Source of the DNA: Falsiroseomonas sp051859025 | GTDB lineage: Bacteria; Pseudomonadota; Alphaproteobacteria; Acetobacterales; Acetobacteraceae | Assembly (NCBI RefSeq): GCF_051859025.1 | Contig: NZ_JBHYGL010000038.1 | Location: 218,678-282,677 of the forward strand | Length of the DNA: 64,000 nucleotides | Direction: 5' to 3' | In this document: positions 33,829 through 41,997 of the stretch, in pieces | Position numbering within the stretch: position 1 is the stretch's first letter | Layout: every line of letters begins with the position of its first letter | Translations under genes and position numbers: made by a program | The notes under the pieces: model-generated | The model's input: only the letters and a program-made list of their open reading frames with translations | Databases searched by the model: none | Told to the model about the DNA's origin: nothing

Positions 33829-34910
33829 TGCTGCGCCTGCTGGCCGATGACCTGACCGGCGCGCTGGACAGCGCGGCCGAGTTCACCGGTCTCTTCGGCC
33901 CCGTGCGCGTGGCCTGGGGCGGCACCGGCGCCGGTAGCCTGGCCATCGATACCGGCACGCGGGAAGCGACGCGCGATGCCGCGCTGGTCGCCACGCGCGC
34001 GGTGGCGCCGCTGCTGGCCGGCGCGACCATCGCCTTCAAGAAGCTGGACAGCCTGCTGCGCGGCCATCCCGTCGCCGAACTCGCGGCCTGCCGCGACGGT
34101 TTTCGCACTATCGTGTTGGCGCCTGCCTTCCCCGCCATGGGCCGCGTCACGCGGGGCGGCACGCAATACGCGCGCGACGGCGCGGCCTGGACGCCGCGCG
34201 CCGCGCTGCCCGCGCTGCTGGCGCAGGAAGGGCTGCAGCCGCGGCCGATGCCCGGCAGCGGCGCACTGCCCGATGGCATCGTGATCTGCGACGCGGAGCG
34301 TGACAGCGACCTCGCGCGCATCGTCTCCCGCGGCCTGGCCATGGAAGGGCCGGTGCTGTGGTGCGGCAGCGGCGGCTTGGCTGGCGCGCTGGCGATCAGC
34401 CACCCCGCGACGCGCGACGCGACGCTGCGCGGCCCCGTGCTCGGCCTGTTCGGGTCGGACCAGGGCGTCGCTGCCCGCCAGCTGGATGCCTGCGGTGCCC
34501 TCGCGCTTCGCCTGCCCGATGGCAGCGCCGCCGAAGCCGCGCGCGTCACCGCCCTGATGCAGGCACGGGGCGCCGCCATGGCGGGCTTCGCATTGCCCGA
34601 GGGTACGCCGCGCAACCTGGCCTCACGCCACATCGCCCAGGCGCTGCGCGACCTGGTCGCGATGCTGCCGCGCCCCGGCACGCTGGTGGTGGCGGGGGGC
34701 GAGACGCTGCGCGCGCTGTGTCAGGCACTCGGCGCCACGGGCCTGGAAGCGACGGGCCTGGTCGCCCCCGGCATCCCGCGATCGCGCCTGCTGGGCGGGC
34801 GCTGGGACGGCGTCGATGTCATCTCCAAATCCGGCGCCTTCGGCGGGGATGCGCTGTGGCGCGACCTGCTGGCGGCGAACGGCATCCTGACGGGAACAGA
34901 AGCCGCATGA
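33828..34910 (+). CDS. Four-carbon acid sugar kinase family protein (DUF1537)
   Basis: 360 residues. It begins with the family motif ADDLTGALD (6-14), followed by FKKLDSLLRGHP and the C-terminal block with GGETLRA and ISKSGAFGG. The family phosphorylates four-carbon acids such as D-threonate, L-threonate or D-erythronate with ATP. At 360 residues it is shorter than the roughly 400-430 usual. It is followed at once by PdxA2, the partner that oxidises and decarboxylates the 4-phospho acid, which supports a tetronate pathway. Confidence 0.88.
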   Translation: MLRLLADDLTGALDSAAEFTGLFGPVRVAWGGTGAGSLAIDTGTREATRDAALVATRAVAPLLAGATIAFKKLDSLLRGHPVAELAACRDGFRTIVLAPAFPAMGRVTRGGTQYARDGAAWTPRAALPALLAQEGLQPRPMPGSGALPDGIVICDAERDSDLARIVSRGLAMEGPVLWCGSGGLAGALAISHPATRDATLRGPVLGLFGSDQGVAARQLDACGALALRLPDGSAAEAARVTALMQARGAAMAGFALPEGTPRNLASRHIAQALRDLVAMLPRPGTLVVAGGETLRALCQALGATGLEATGLVAPGIPRSRLLGGRWDGVDVISKSGAFGGDALWRDLLAANGILTGTEAA

Positions 34911-35926
34911 GCCGCCACCTCGCCATCACCATGGGCGATCCCGCCGGCATCGGGCCGGAGATCATCGTCAAGGCCTGCACGGCGCTGGCCCCGCGCATCG
35001 CCGCCGGCGACCTCAAGCTGCTCGTCATCGGCCATGGCACGGCGCTGGAACAGGCCCGCGAAGCCGCGGGCGCGCCGCCGATCCCGCGCGTGCCGGTCGA
35101 TGACGCATGGCCCGCACTCGCCTTCCTGCAGGCGGGCGAGGAGAAGGCGCCGATCATCCAGGGCCAGGTGGCGGCGGAGGCCGGGCGCTTCGCCTATCTC
35201 GCCATCGAGCAGGGCGTGAAGCTGGCGATGGCAGGCCGCGTCGGCGCCATCGTCACCGCGCCGCTCAACAAGGAAGCGCTGAACAACGCCGGCTACCACT
35301 ATGCCGGCCATACGGAGATGCTGGCGGAACTCACCGGCGTGAAGGGCAGCGTGATGCTGCTGGCGCACGGCAACATGCGCGTCAGCCATGTGACGACGCA
35401 TTGCGCGCTGGAGGAGGTGCCGAAGCGCGCGACACCAGACCGCATCCGCCGCGTGCTGGACCTGACCCATGGCGCCCTCAAGCGCCTCGGCATCCAGAAC
35501 CCGCGCATCGCCGTCGCCGCGCTGAACCCCCATGCGGGGGAGGGCGGGTTGTTCGGCCGCCAGGACATCGACGTGACTGAGCCCACCATCGCAAAGGCCG
35601 TCGCGGATGGCATGAACGTGCTCGGCCCCGTCCCAGGCGACACGGTCTTCGTGAAGCTGCGCGCCGGGCAGTATGACGCCGTGGTCGCGATGTATCACGA
35701 CCAGGGCCACATCCCGGTCAAGCTGCTCGGCTTCAACGTCGATCCCGCCACAGGGAAGTGGGAGGCGCTGTCCGGCGTTAACGTCACTCTTGGCCTGCCG
35801 GTGATCCGCACCTCTGTCGATCACGGCACCGCCTTCGACATCGCGGGCAAGGGCATCGCCAGCGAGACCAGCCTGATCGAGGCCATCGAATACGCCGAGC
35901 AACTCGCGGCCGGAGCACCCCAATGA
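34907..35926 (+). CDS. pdxA2: PdxA2-like 4-phospho-tetronate dehydrogenase
   Basis: 339 residues of the PdxA family. Phosphate-site motif GHTEM is at 134-138, the metal His in SHVTTH, LNPHAGEGGLFG, YHDQGHIPVK and the conserved DHGTAFDIAGKG all match catalytically competent PdxA. Its place directly after the DUF1537 kinase is the known arrangement for oxidising 4-phospho-D-threonate or erythronate to dihydroxyacetone phosphate and CO2, rather than vitamin B6 synthesis. The ATG overlaps the kinase stop (ATGA), as does its own stop with the next gene. Confidence 0.9.
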   Translation: MSRHLAITMGDPAGIGPEIIVKACTALAPRIAAGDLKLLVIGHGTALEQAREAAGAPPIPRVPVDDAWPALAFLQAGEEKAPIIQGQVAAEAGRFAYLAIEQGVKLAMAGRVGAIVTAPLNKEALNNAGYHYAGHTEMLAELTGVKGSVMLLAHGNMRVSHVTTHCALEEVPKRATPDRIRRVLDLTHGALKRLGIQNPRIAVAALNPHAGEGGLFGRQDIDVTEPTIAKAVADGMNVLGPVPGDTVFVKLRAGQYDAVVAMYHDQGHIPVKLLGFNVDPATGKWEALSGVNVTLGLPVIRTSVDHGTAFDIAGKGIASETSLIEAIEYAEQLAAGAPQ

Positions 35927-37053
35927 CCGATCTTCTCCGCCCCATCGAGATCCTTCGTCCCACGCGCCTGGAATTCGGCGCCGGCACCGTTTCCGTCGTC
36001 GGGCAGTGGGCGCGCGAACATGGCATCACCCGCACCCTCGTCATCAGTGGCGGCTTCAACGCCAGGCGCGTCGATGTGCTGGGCCTGCCCGGTGAGGTGG
36101 CGGTCTTCGGCACGGTGAAGCCGGAACCCGATCTCCCCAACCTCGAAGCCGCCTTGGCCCTGGCCGAACAGGTGAAGCCGCAACTCGTCGTCGGCTTCGG
36201 CGGCGGCAGCGCGCTCGACCTGGCGAAGCTCGTCGCCGTGCTGCCCGGCAGCGGACAGACGCTGCACGACGTCGTCGGCCCGGAGAAGGTGCGCGGCCGC
36301 GCCGTGAAACTCGCGCAGGTGCCCACCACGGCGGGCACGGGCAGCGAGGCCGGCACGCGCTCCCTCGTCACCGATCCCGCGACGGAACAGAAGCTGGCGG
36401 TGCAGAGCCGCCACATGCTGGCCGACCTCGCCGTCGTCGATCCCGAACTGACCATGAGCGTGCCCGCCGCCGTCACCGCGGCGACCGGCGTGGATGCCAT
36501 GGCGCATTGCGTCGAAGCCTTCACCAGCAAGCGCGCCCATCCGCTGATCGACCTCTATGCGCTGGAGGGTATTCGTCTCGTCGGCCGCTTCCTCGCCCGT
36601 GCGGTTGCCGATGGCAGCGACAGGGAAGCACGCGCCGGCCTCATGCTGGCGTCCCTTTATGGCGGCTACTGCCTCGGCCCGGTGAACACCACCGCGGGCC
36701 ATGCCGTCGCCTATCCGCTGGGGACGCGCCAGCACATCGCCCATGGGCACGCCTGCGCGCTGGTCTTTCCGCATACGCTGGCCTTCAACGCGCCTGTCAT
36801 GGCGGAAAAGACGGCGCTGGTGCTCGCCGCCCTCGGCCTGCCCGCGAGCAGCGAGGAAGCGGTGGTGCGCGACGCCACCCACGCCTTCTGCGCGAAGCTC
36901 GGCATCGAGATGCGCCTGTCGGCACTGGGCGTGCCCGAATCCGCGCTGGAATCCATGGCGACGGAGGCCCACGCCATCCGCCGCCTGCTGGACAACAACC
37001 CCCGCGACATCAGCGCGGCGGAGATCCTCGCGATCTACCGCCGCGCCTTCTGA
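35923..37053 (+). CDS. Iron-containing alcohol dehydrogenase (maleylacetate-reductase-like)
   Basis: 376 residues of the Fe-ADH family. It shows the NAD(P) motif FGGGSALDLAK, PTTAGTGSEAG, and metal ligands in AHCVEAF, AGHAVAYPLG and HIAHGHACALVFPH. Such enzymes oxidise alcohols, or reduce maleylacetate or an aldehyde. Within a four-carbon acid-sugar operon it may convert an alditol or a hydroxy intermediate into the substrate of the kinase. The start overlaps the PdxA2 stop by four bases. Confidence 0.9.
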   Translation: MTDLLRPIEILRPTRLEFGAGTVSVVGQWAREHGITRTLVISGGFNARRVDVLGLPGEVAVFGTVKPEPDLPNLEAALALAEQVKPQLVVGFGGGSALDLAKLVAVLPGSGQTLHDVVGPEKVRGRAVKLAQVPTTAGTGSEAGTRSLVTDPATEQKLAVQSRHMLADLAVVDPELTMSVPAAVTAATGVDAMAHCVEAFTSKRAHPLIDLYALEGIRLVGRFLARAVADGSDREARAGLMLASLYGGYCLGPVNTTAGHAVAYPLGTRQHIAHGHACALVFPHTLAFNAPVMAEKTALVLAALGLPASSEEAVVRDATHAFCAKLGIEMRLSALGVPESALESMATEAHAIRRLLDNNPRDISAAEILAIYRRAF

Positions 37054-37064
37054 GGACAATCGCG

Positions 37065-38234
37065 ATGGACACCGGCCTCATCGACAAGCCCGAGACGCTG
37101 GCCCCCGCGCCCGGCGATCCCGCGCGCATCGAAGCCTTCATCCCAACCCCCTGCGTGCAGAACCACGCTGCCTTCCTGATGGAACTGCCGGGCGGCGGTC
37201 TCGGCTGCGTCTGGTTCGGCGGCACGCAGGAAGGCGTGCCCGACATTGCTGTCCGATTCTCCCGCCTCGCGCCCGGCGCCACGCGCTGGTCGCCGGCGCA
37301 GACGCTGTCGGATGATCCCACGCGGTCGGAACAGAACCCGCTGCTGTTTCCCGCGCCGGACGGGTCGCTCTGGCTGCTCTGGACCGCGCAGATCAGCGGT
37401 AACCAGGACACCGCGCTGATCCGTCGCCGCATCAGCCATGATGGCGGCGCCAACTGGGGCCCGATCGAGACGATGATCGGCGAACAGCCGGGCTTCGGCA
37501 CCTTCATCCGCCAGCCCATCATCGTGACCGCGGAAGGCAACTGGCTGCTGCCGATCTGGCGCTGCACCAAGCCGCCGGTCGGCGCCTGGACGGGCGACCT
37601 CGACACCTCCTCCGTCATGCTCTCCGCTGACCAGGGAAAGACCTGGACGGAGCACGCCGTGCCCCACAGCACCGGCACGTGCCACATGTGCATCCTGGAC
37701 ATGCAGGACGGCACGCTGGTCGCCTTCTACCGCAGCCGCTGGGCCGACTGGATCCATCGCAGCACGTCATCCGATGGCGGCCGTACATGGACTGCGCCGC
37801 TGCCGACGAGCCTTCCCAACAACAACTCCTCCATCCAGGCCATCCGCCTGGCCGATGGCAGCATCGCGATCCTGTTCAACGAGAGCAGCGCGAAGGACGC
37901 CACCGGCCGCCGCCTGTCGCTCTACGACGATATCGGCGGCACGGAGGAACCCGTGGCGCCGCCGGCCGAGGGAAGAAGCGCCTTCTGGGGCGCGCCGCGC
38001 GCGCCGATGACGCTCGCGGTTTCCCATGATGGCGGGATCACCTGGCCGCATCGCCGCAACCTCGAAACCGGCGATGGCTTCTGCATGACCAACAATTCGA
38101 AGGAGAGGCTGAACCGCGAATTCAGCTATCCCTCGTTGCGCCAGGCCGCCGACGGGTCGCTGCACATCGCCTACACTTATTGGCGCCAGGCCATCAAATA
38201 CGTCCATGTGCCCCTCGACTGGGTGCGTGGCTGA
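37065..38234 (+). CDS. Cytoplasmic sialidase-like BNR-repeat protein
   Basis: 389 residues with four Asp-box motifs typical of sialidase beta-propellers: SHDGGANW, SADQGKTW, SSDGGRTW and SHDGGITW. There is no signal peptide, so it is predicted to be cytoplasmic. The propeller may cleave a glycosidic or acid-sugar linkage, or act as an isomerase or lyase; many bacterial BNR proteins are not sialidases. It lies 11 bases after the alcohol dehydrogenase with a TGAGGAC site, hence is part of the operon. The longer open frame upstream overlaps the dehydrogenase. Confidence 0.82.
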   Translation: MDTGLIDKPETLAPAPGDPARIEAFIPTPCVQNHAAFLMELPGGGLGCVWFGGTQEGVPDIAVRFSRLAPGATRWSPAQTLSDDPTRSEQNPLLFPAPDGSLWLLWTAQISGNQDTALIRRRISHDGGANWGPIETMIGEQPGFGTFIRQPIIVTAEGNWLLPIWRCTKPPVGAWTGDLDTSSVMLSADQGKTWTEHAVPHSTGTCHMCILDMQDGTLVAFYRSRWADWIHRSTSSDGGRTWTAPLPTSLPNNNSSIQAIRLADGSIAILFNESSAKDATGRRLSLYDDIGGTEEPVAPPAEGRSAFWGAPRAPMTLAVSHDGGITWPHRRNLETGDGFCMTNNSKERLNREFSYPSLRQAADGSLHIAYTYWRQAIKYVHVPLDWVRG

Positions 38235-38262
38235 ACGAAACCCGACAAGGAGGAACAAGAAA

Positions 38263-39240
38263 ATGCTTCGCCGTACCCTGATCCAGACCGCTGCCGGCGG
38301 CCTCGGCCTGCTGGCCGCCCCTGTTGTCCATGCCCAGGCCGCCTGGCCGCATGGCCGCACCATCCGCGTGGTGTGCCCCTGGCCGCCCGGCGCCGCGAAT
38401 GACGCGCTGGCCCGCCTGCTGGCGCAGAAGCTGCAGGAGAAGCTGGGCGCGACGGCCATCGCGGAAAACCGCACCGGCGGCGCCGGCCTGGTCGGCACGC
38501 GCGAAGTGCTGAGCGCGGCGCCGGATGGCTACACGCTGCTCGCCTCCGCCTTCAACACCGCGGTCATGCCGCTGGTGCTGCGTGGTGCGAATTTCGACCC
38601 GGAGCGCGACCTGGAAGTCATGTCCCGCGTCGCCCGCGCGCCGCTGGTGATGGTGATGAGCGGCGCCCGCCCGCAGCGCACGGTGGCGGAGGTCGTGGCC
38701 GCGGCCAAGGCCAATCCGCGGGACTGGAACATCGCCATCTCCTCGCTCGGCTCCGCCGGGCACCTGGCCACCATCGAATTCAACCGCCGCACCGGCGCCA
38801 ATCTCGACATGGTGGCCTATCGCGGCACGCAGCCCGCGCTGACGGATCTGATGGGCGGCAACACGCAGCTCCTCATCGATCCTTCCTTCGCGCTGCTGCC
38901 CGCGACGGGCGATGGGCGTGTCCGCGCGCTCGGCATCGCCACCGCCGAACGCTCGCCCCTGGCCCCCACCGTGCCGACGATGGCGGAGGCCGGGCTGCCC
39001 GGCTACGAATTCCAGTCCTGGTACGCATCCTGGGCGCCCAAGGGCACGTCGCAGGAGATCTGCGGCCGGGTGAACGCGCTGATGCAGGAGACGATGCGCG
39101 ACCCCGCCATCGTCTCCCGCCTCACCAGCCAGGTGCTGGAGCCGGTGACGGAAAGCATCGACCAGACCAAGGCCTTCATCCGCAACGAGATCAGCCGCGC
39201 GACGGAGCTGCTGCGCAGCGTGAACTACCAGCCGGAGTAA
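38263..39240 (+). CDS. TctC/Bug-family periplasmic binding protein
   Basis: 325 residues from the ATG at 38263, preceded by a very strong AAGGAGG at nine bases. The leader LRRTLIQTAAGGLGLLAAPVVHAQ is followed by the family start WPHGRTIRVVCPWPPGA. A block with AENRTGGAGLVG and AAPDGYTLLAS matches TctC receptors. It ends the acid-sugar operon and probably delivers its substrate. A strong hairpin lies just after its stop. No membrane TctA/TctB follow. Confidence 0.93.
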   Translation: MLRRTLIQTAAGGLGLLAAPVVHAQAAWPHGRTIRVVCPWPPGAANDALARLLAQKLQEKLGATAIAENRTGGAGLVGTREVLSAAPDGYTLLASAFNTAVMPLVLRGANFDPERDLEVMSRVARAPLVMVMSGARPQRTVAEVVAAAKANPRDWNIAISSLGSAGHLATIEFNRRTGANLDMVAYRGTQPALTDLMGGNTQLLIDPSFALLPATGDGRVRALGIATAERSPLAPTVPTMAEAGLPGYEFQSWYASWAPKGTSQEICGRVNALMQETMRDPAIVSRLTSQVLEPVTESIDQTKAFIRNEISRATELLRSVNYQPE

Positions 39241-39251
39241 CGCCGCCCGCC

Positions 39252-39284
39252 GCCATGGTCCCCGCCCGGTGCGGGGGCCATGGC
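39252..39284. terminator. 14-base-pair hairpin between convergent genes
   Basis: GCCATGGTCCCCGC, loop CCGGT, GCGGGGGCCATGGC: 14 pairs with one G-T, between the stops of the convergent TctC and UroD-like genes. There is no T-run on either side, so it may end transcription with help from Rho or only protect 3' ends. Position and strength support a two-way terminator. Confidence 0.5.
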
Positions 39285-39289
39285 CTGCC

Positions 39290-40267
39290 TCAATCCTCGC
39301 CCCGGATGCGCGCGCCGATCCGGGCCAGCAGCGCGGTATCGACGGGGTGGCGGATGACGCAGCCCGGCGCGATCAGCACGCCCTTGCCGCTGGCCCGGAT
39401 CGCGGCCAGGTCCTCATCCACCGCCGCCATGTCCCCCTGCGTGATCGGCGTGCGGCGCAGCCCGCCCAGGATCGGCTTCCTTCCCCCCGCGGCACGATAT
39501 TGCGCGATGGAGGGCGCCGTCTCCCCGATATGCCAGTTCAGCACCGGCACGGGCAGGTCGGCCAGCAGGTCGAACAGGATGTCGTCGCCATGCATGTGCA
39601 CGGCGTTGAACCAGCCGCCCCGGGCCCCTTCCAGCGCGGCCAGGTCATGCGCCAGGAAGTCCCCGCGATAGGCCGCTTCCCCCACGGCTGAAGTCGCGTC
39701 CTGCGCCGCGAAGAACACGCCCGCGCAGCCCAGCGCGATGGCGGCGCGGGCGAAGGCGGCGGTGGTTTCCGCCATCTCCGCCATCGCGGCCTGCACCAGG
39801 GCGGGGTGGTCCCGCAGATGGGTCGCGAAGCCGCTGCCGCCGATCAGTTTCTTGGCGATGGTGACAGGGGAGAAGATGGTGGCCAGCACCGGCACATCCG
39901 GCCCCAGCGCCTCCACCAGCAGGCCGAGGTGCCGCAATTCGCGGCCCAGCACGCCGGCGGTCGGGTCCAGGCGCTTCACCCGCGTCCAATCCGCGGGCTG
40001 CTCGATCGGGCTCGTCGTCACCTTGGCCACGCCGCCCGAGGCGATCTCGGAATAATCGGCGCGGACGCCCCAATCCTCCACCACATACAGCCCGTTCGGC
40101 ATGGATTTCACGAAATCCGCGCCGGTGGCGCGCGTGAAGGCCACCGTCTCCCGCGCGATGGCGTCGGGGTCCAGGTCGATGCCCGGGAAATGGGTCCAGA
40201 AGGCATAGGCGGGCCGCGGGGTCGCCTCCCCGGCGATCGTGGCGCGGACCAGATCGGCTTGTGTCAT
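39290..40267 (-). CDS. Uroporphyrinogen-decarboxylase/cobalamin-methyltransferase-like TIM barrel protein
   Basis: 325 residues of the UroD/MtaA/CmuA superfamily: N-terminal RPAYAFWTHFPGID, the segment VLATIFSPVTIAKKL, and C-terminal LNWHIGETAPS and KPILGGL. Members include uroporphyrinogen decarboxylase and corrinoid methyltransferases for methylated compounds. With no heme gene and no obvious corrinoid protein nearby, a catabolic or methyl-transfer role is possible but unsupported. A GAGGAG site precedes its ATG. It is divergent from the peptide-type binding protein gene at 40357. Confidence 0.8.
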   Translation of the reverse strand: MTQADLVRATIAGEATPRPAYAFWTHFPGIDLDPDAIARETVAFTRATGADFVKSMPNGLYVVEDWGVRADYSEIASGGVAKVTTSPIEQPADWTRVKRLDPTAGVLGRELRHLGLLVEALGPDVPVLATIFSPVTIAKKLIGGSGFATHLRDHPALVQAAMAEMAETTAAFARAAIALGCAGVFFAAQDATSAVGEAAYRGDFLAHDLAALEGARGGWFNAVHMHGDDILFDLLADLPVPVLNWHIGETAPSIAQYRAAGGRKPILGGLRRTPITQGDMAAVDEDLAAIRASGKGVLIAPGCVIRHPVDTALLARIGARIRGED

Positions 40268-40356
40268 GCGGCAGCTCCTCGACAGTCAACGGCGCGCTCG
40301 CGCCGCATCACTGCACTGGCTAGGCTGCTTCCTCGCCACCGCCAAGGCCACAACCG

Positions 40357-41919
40357 ATGCGTCGACCGTCCCTGCTGCTCGCCGCCATCCTCCTCTGGCC
40401 CGGCCTCGCCTTGGCGCAGGAGGCGCGGGTGGCGGTGCAGACGGAGACGTCGTCGCTCGACCCGCATTTCGCCCTGGTCGGTGCCAACCAGGCGGTGATG
40501 CGCCACATCTTCGATCCGCTGGTCGCCTCCGATCGCAACCTGCGCCCGGTGCCGGGCCTTGCCAGCTTCTCCAATCCCGAGCCCGACCTCTGGGAGTTCC
40601 GCATCCGCCCCGATGCGCGCTTCCATGATGGCACGCCGGTGACGGCGGAGGATGTGCGCGCCTCGATCGAGCGCATGCCGCGGGTGCCGAACAGCCCCGC
40701 CCCCTATATCCGCCTGGCCGGCAGCATCGCGGCGCTGGAGGTGGTGGACAGCCGCACCATCCGCATCCGGTCGCGGGGCGTCGATCCCTCCGTGCCCTTG
40801 AATGCGATGACGGCCTGGATCATCCCGGCCCGCATCGCGGCCACCGCGACTACGGCGGATTTCAATGCGGGCCGCGTGACGATCGGTTCCGGCCCCTGGC
40901 GCTTCGTCGAATGGCAGCCCGGCTCCGCGCTGCGCCTGGCGCGCAACGATGCCTATTGGGGAGGGGTGCCGTCCTTCGCCCGCGCCACCCTCCGCCCCGT
41001 GGCGAATGACGCCGCCCGCCTGGCCGCGCTGCTGGCCGGCGATGCCGACCTGGTCGATGCCGTCCCGCCCGGGGAGGTCGCGCGGCTGCGCGCGCGGCCG
41101 GAGGTCACGGTCTCCGCCGCTTCCTCCAACCGCATGATCTATATCGGCCTCGACCAGGCGAATGATCCCTCGCCCTTCGTGACCGCGCGGGATGGCAGGC
41201 CGCTGGCCGCCAATCCGCTGAAGGACCCGCGGGTGCGCCACGCCCTCTCGCTGGCCATCAATCGCGCCGCGATCGTGGATCGGGTGATGTCAGGCGCCGC
41301 CCGCGCCTCCGGCCAATTGGCCATCGAGGGGCAGCTGGGCTTCGACCCGGACCTCGCGACCCCGGCCCATGACCCCGCGGAGGCCCGCCGCCTGCTGGCC
41401 GCGGCAGGACACGCGGAGGGCTTCCGCATCACGCTGCATTCCCCCAACAACCGCTATGTGGAGGATGACAAGACCGCCCAGGCCGTCGCGCAGTTCTGGG
41501 CGCGGATCGGGCTGGATGCGCGGGTGGAGGTCATGCCCTCCAATGTCTTCTTCACCCGGGCGGGGCGGCGGGAATTCAGCACCTTCCTGATCGGCTTCGG
41601 CCATTCCACCGGGGACGCCTGGCTCGGCATGGCGCAGGTGCTGCACAGCTTCGATGCGGCGCGGGGGCTCGGCGGGCTGAACCGGGGCCGCTATGCCAGC
41701 CCGGCCTTCGACGGGTTGATGGAACAGGCCCGCGGCGCGGCTGATCCGGCGGCGCGGGACGGGCTGATCCGCCAGGCGCAGCGGGTTGCGATGGGGCAGG
41801 ACATGGCGGTGCTGCCGCTGCATGTGCCCGACAACATCTGGGCGCACCGGGCCACCCTGACCTATGCCGCGATGGTCGAGGAAAGCACCCTGGCGCACCA
41901 CCTGCATCCCAGGCGCTAG
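40357..41919 (+). CDS. ABC transporter substrate-binding protein, family 5 (peptide/nickel type)
   Basis: 520 residues with a Sec leader (RRPSLLLAAILLWPGLALAQ). The mature part shows the family-5 features SSLDPHFALVGANQAVMRHIFDPL, VPGLASF and FRIRPDARFHDGTPVTAEDV. It is a periplasmic receptor for peptides or other medium-sized solutes. A second family-5 receptor follows 78 bases later, and no permease gene is adjacent; the DppD/DppF ATPases at the window start could be shared. Confidence 0.93.
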   Translation: MRRPSLLLAAILLWPGLALAQEARVAVQTETSSLDPHFALVGANQAVMRHIFDPLVASDRNLRPVPGLASFSNPEPDLWEFRIRPDARFHDGTPVTAEDVRASIERMPRVPNSPAPYIRLAGSIAALEVVDSRTIRIRSRGVDPSVPLNAMTAWIIPARIAATATTADFNAGRVTIGSGPWRFVEWQPGSALRLARNDAYWGGVPSFARATLRPVANDAARLAALLAGDADLVDAVPPGEVARLRARPEVTVSAASSNRMIYIGLDQANDPSPFVTARDGRPLAANPLKDPRVRHALSLAINRAAIVDRVMSGAARASGQLAIEGQLGFDPDLATPAHDPAEARRLLAAAGHAEGFRITLHSPNNRYVEDDKTAQAVAQFWARIGLDARVEVMPSNVFFTRAGRREFSTFLIGFGHSTGDAWLGMAQVLHSFDAARGLGGLNRGRYASPAFDGLMEQARGAADPAARDGLIRQAQRVAMGQDMAVLPLHVPDNIWAHRATLTYAAMVEESTLAHHLHPRR

Positions 41920-41997
41920 CACGGTTTTCTCCGCTGGACAGGGGATGGGGCCTCAAGCATCTTCCGCCCCCTCCGAACCGGGAAGAGACATAAGAAC

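Noticed and set aside
34907..35926. Vitamin B6 biosynthesis role for pdxA2
   Set aside because: The position after a DUF1537 kinase and the catabolic operon fits a tetronate-4-phosphate dehydrogenase better.
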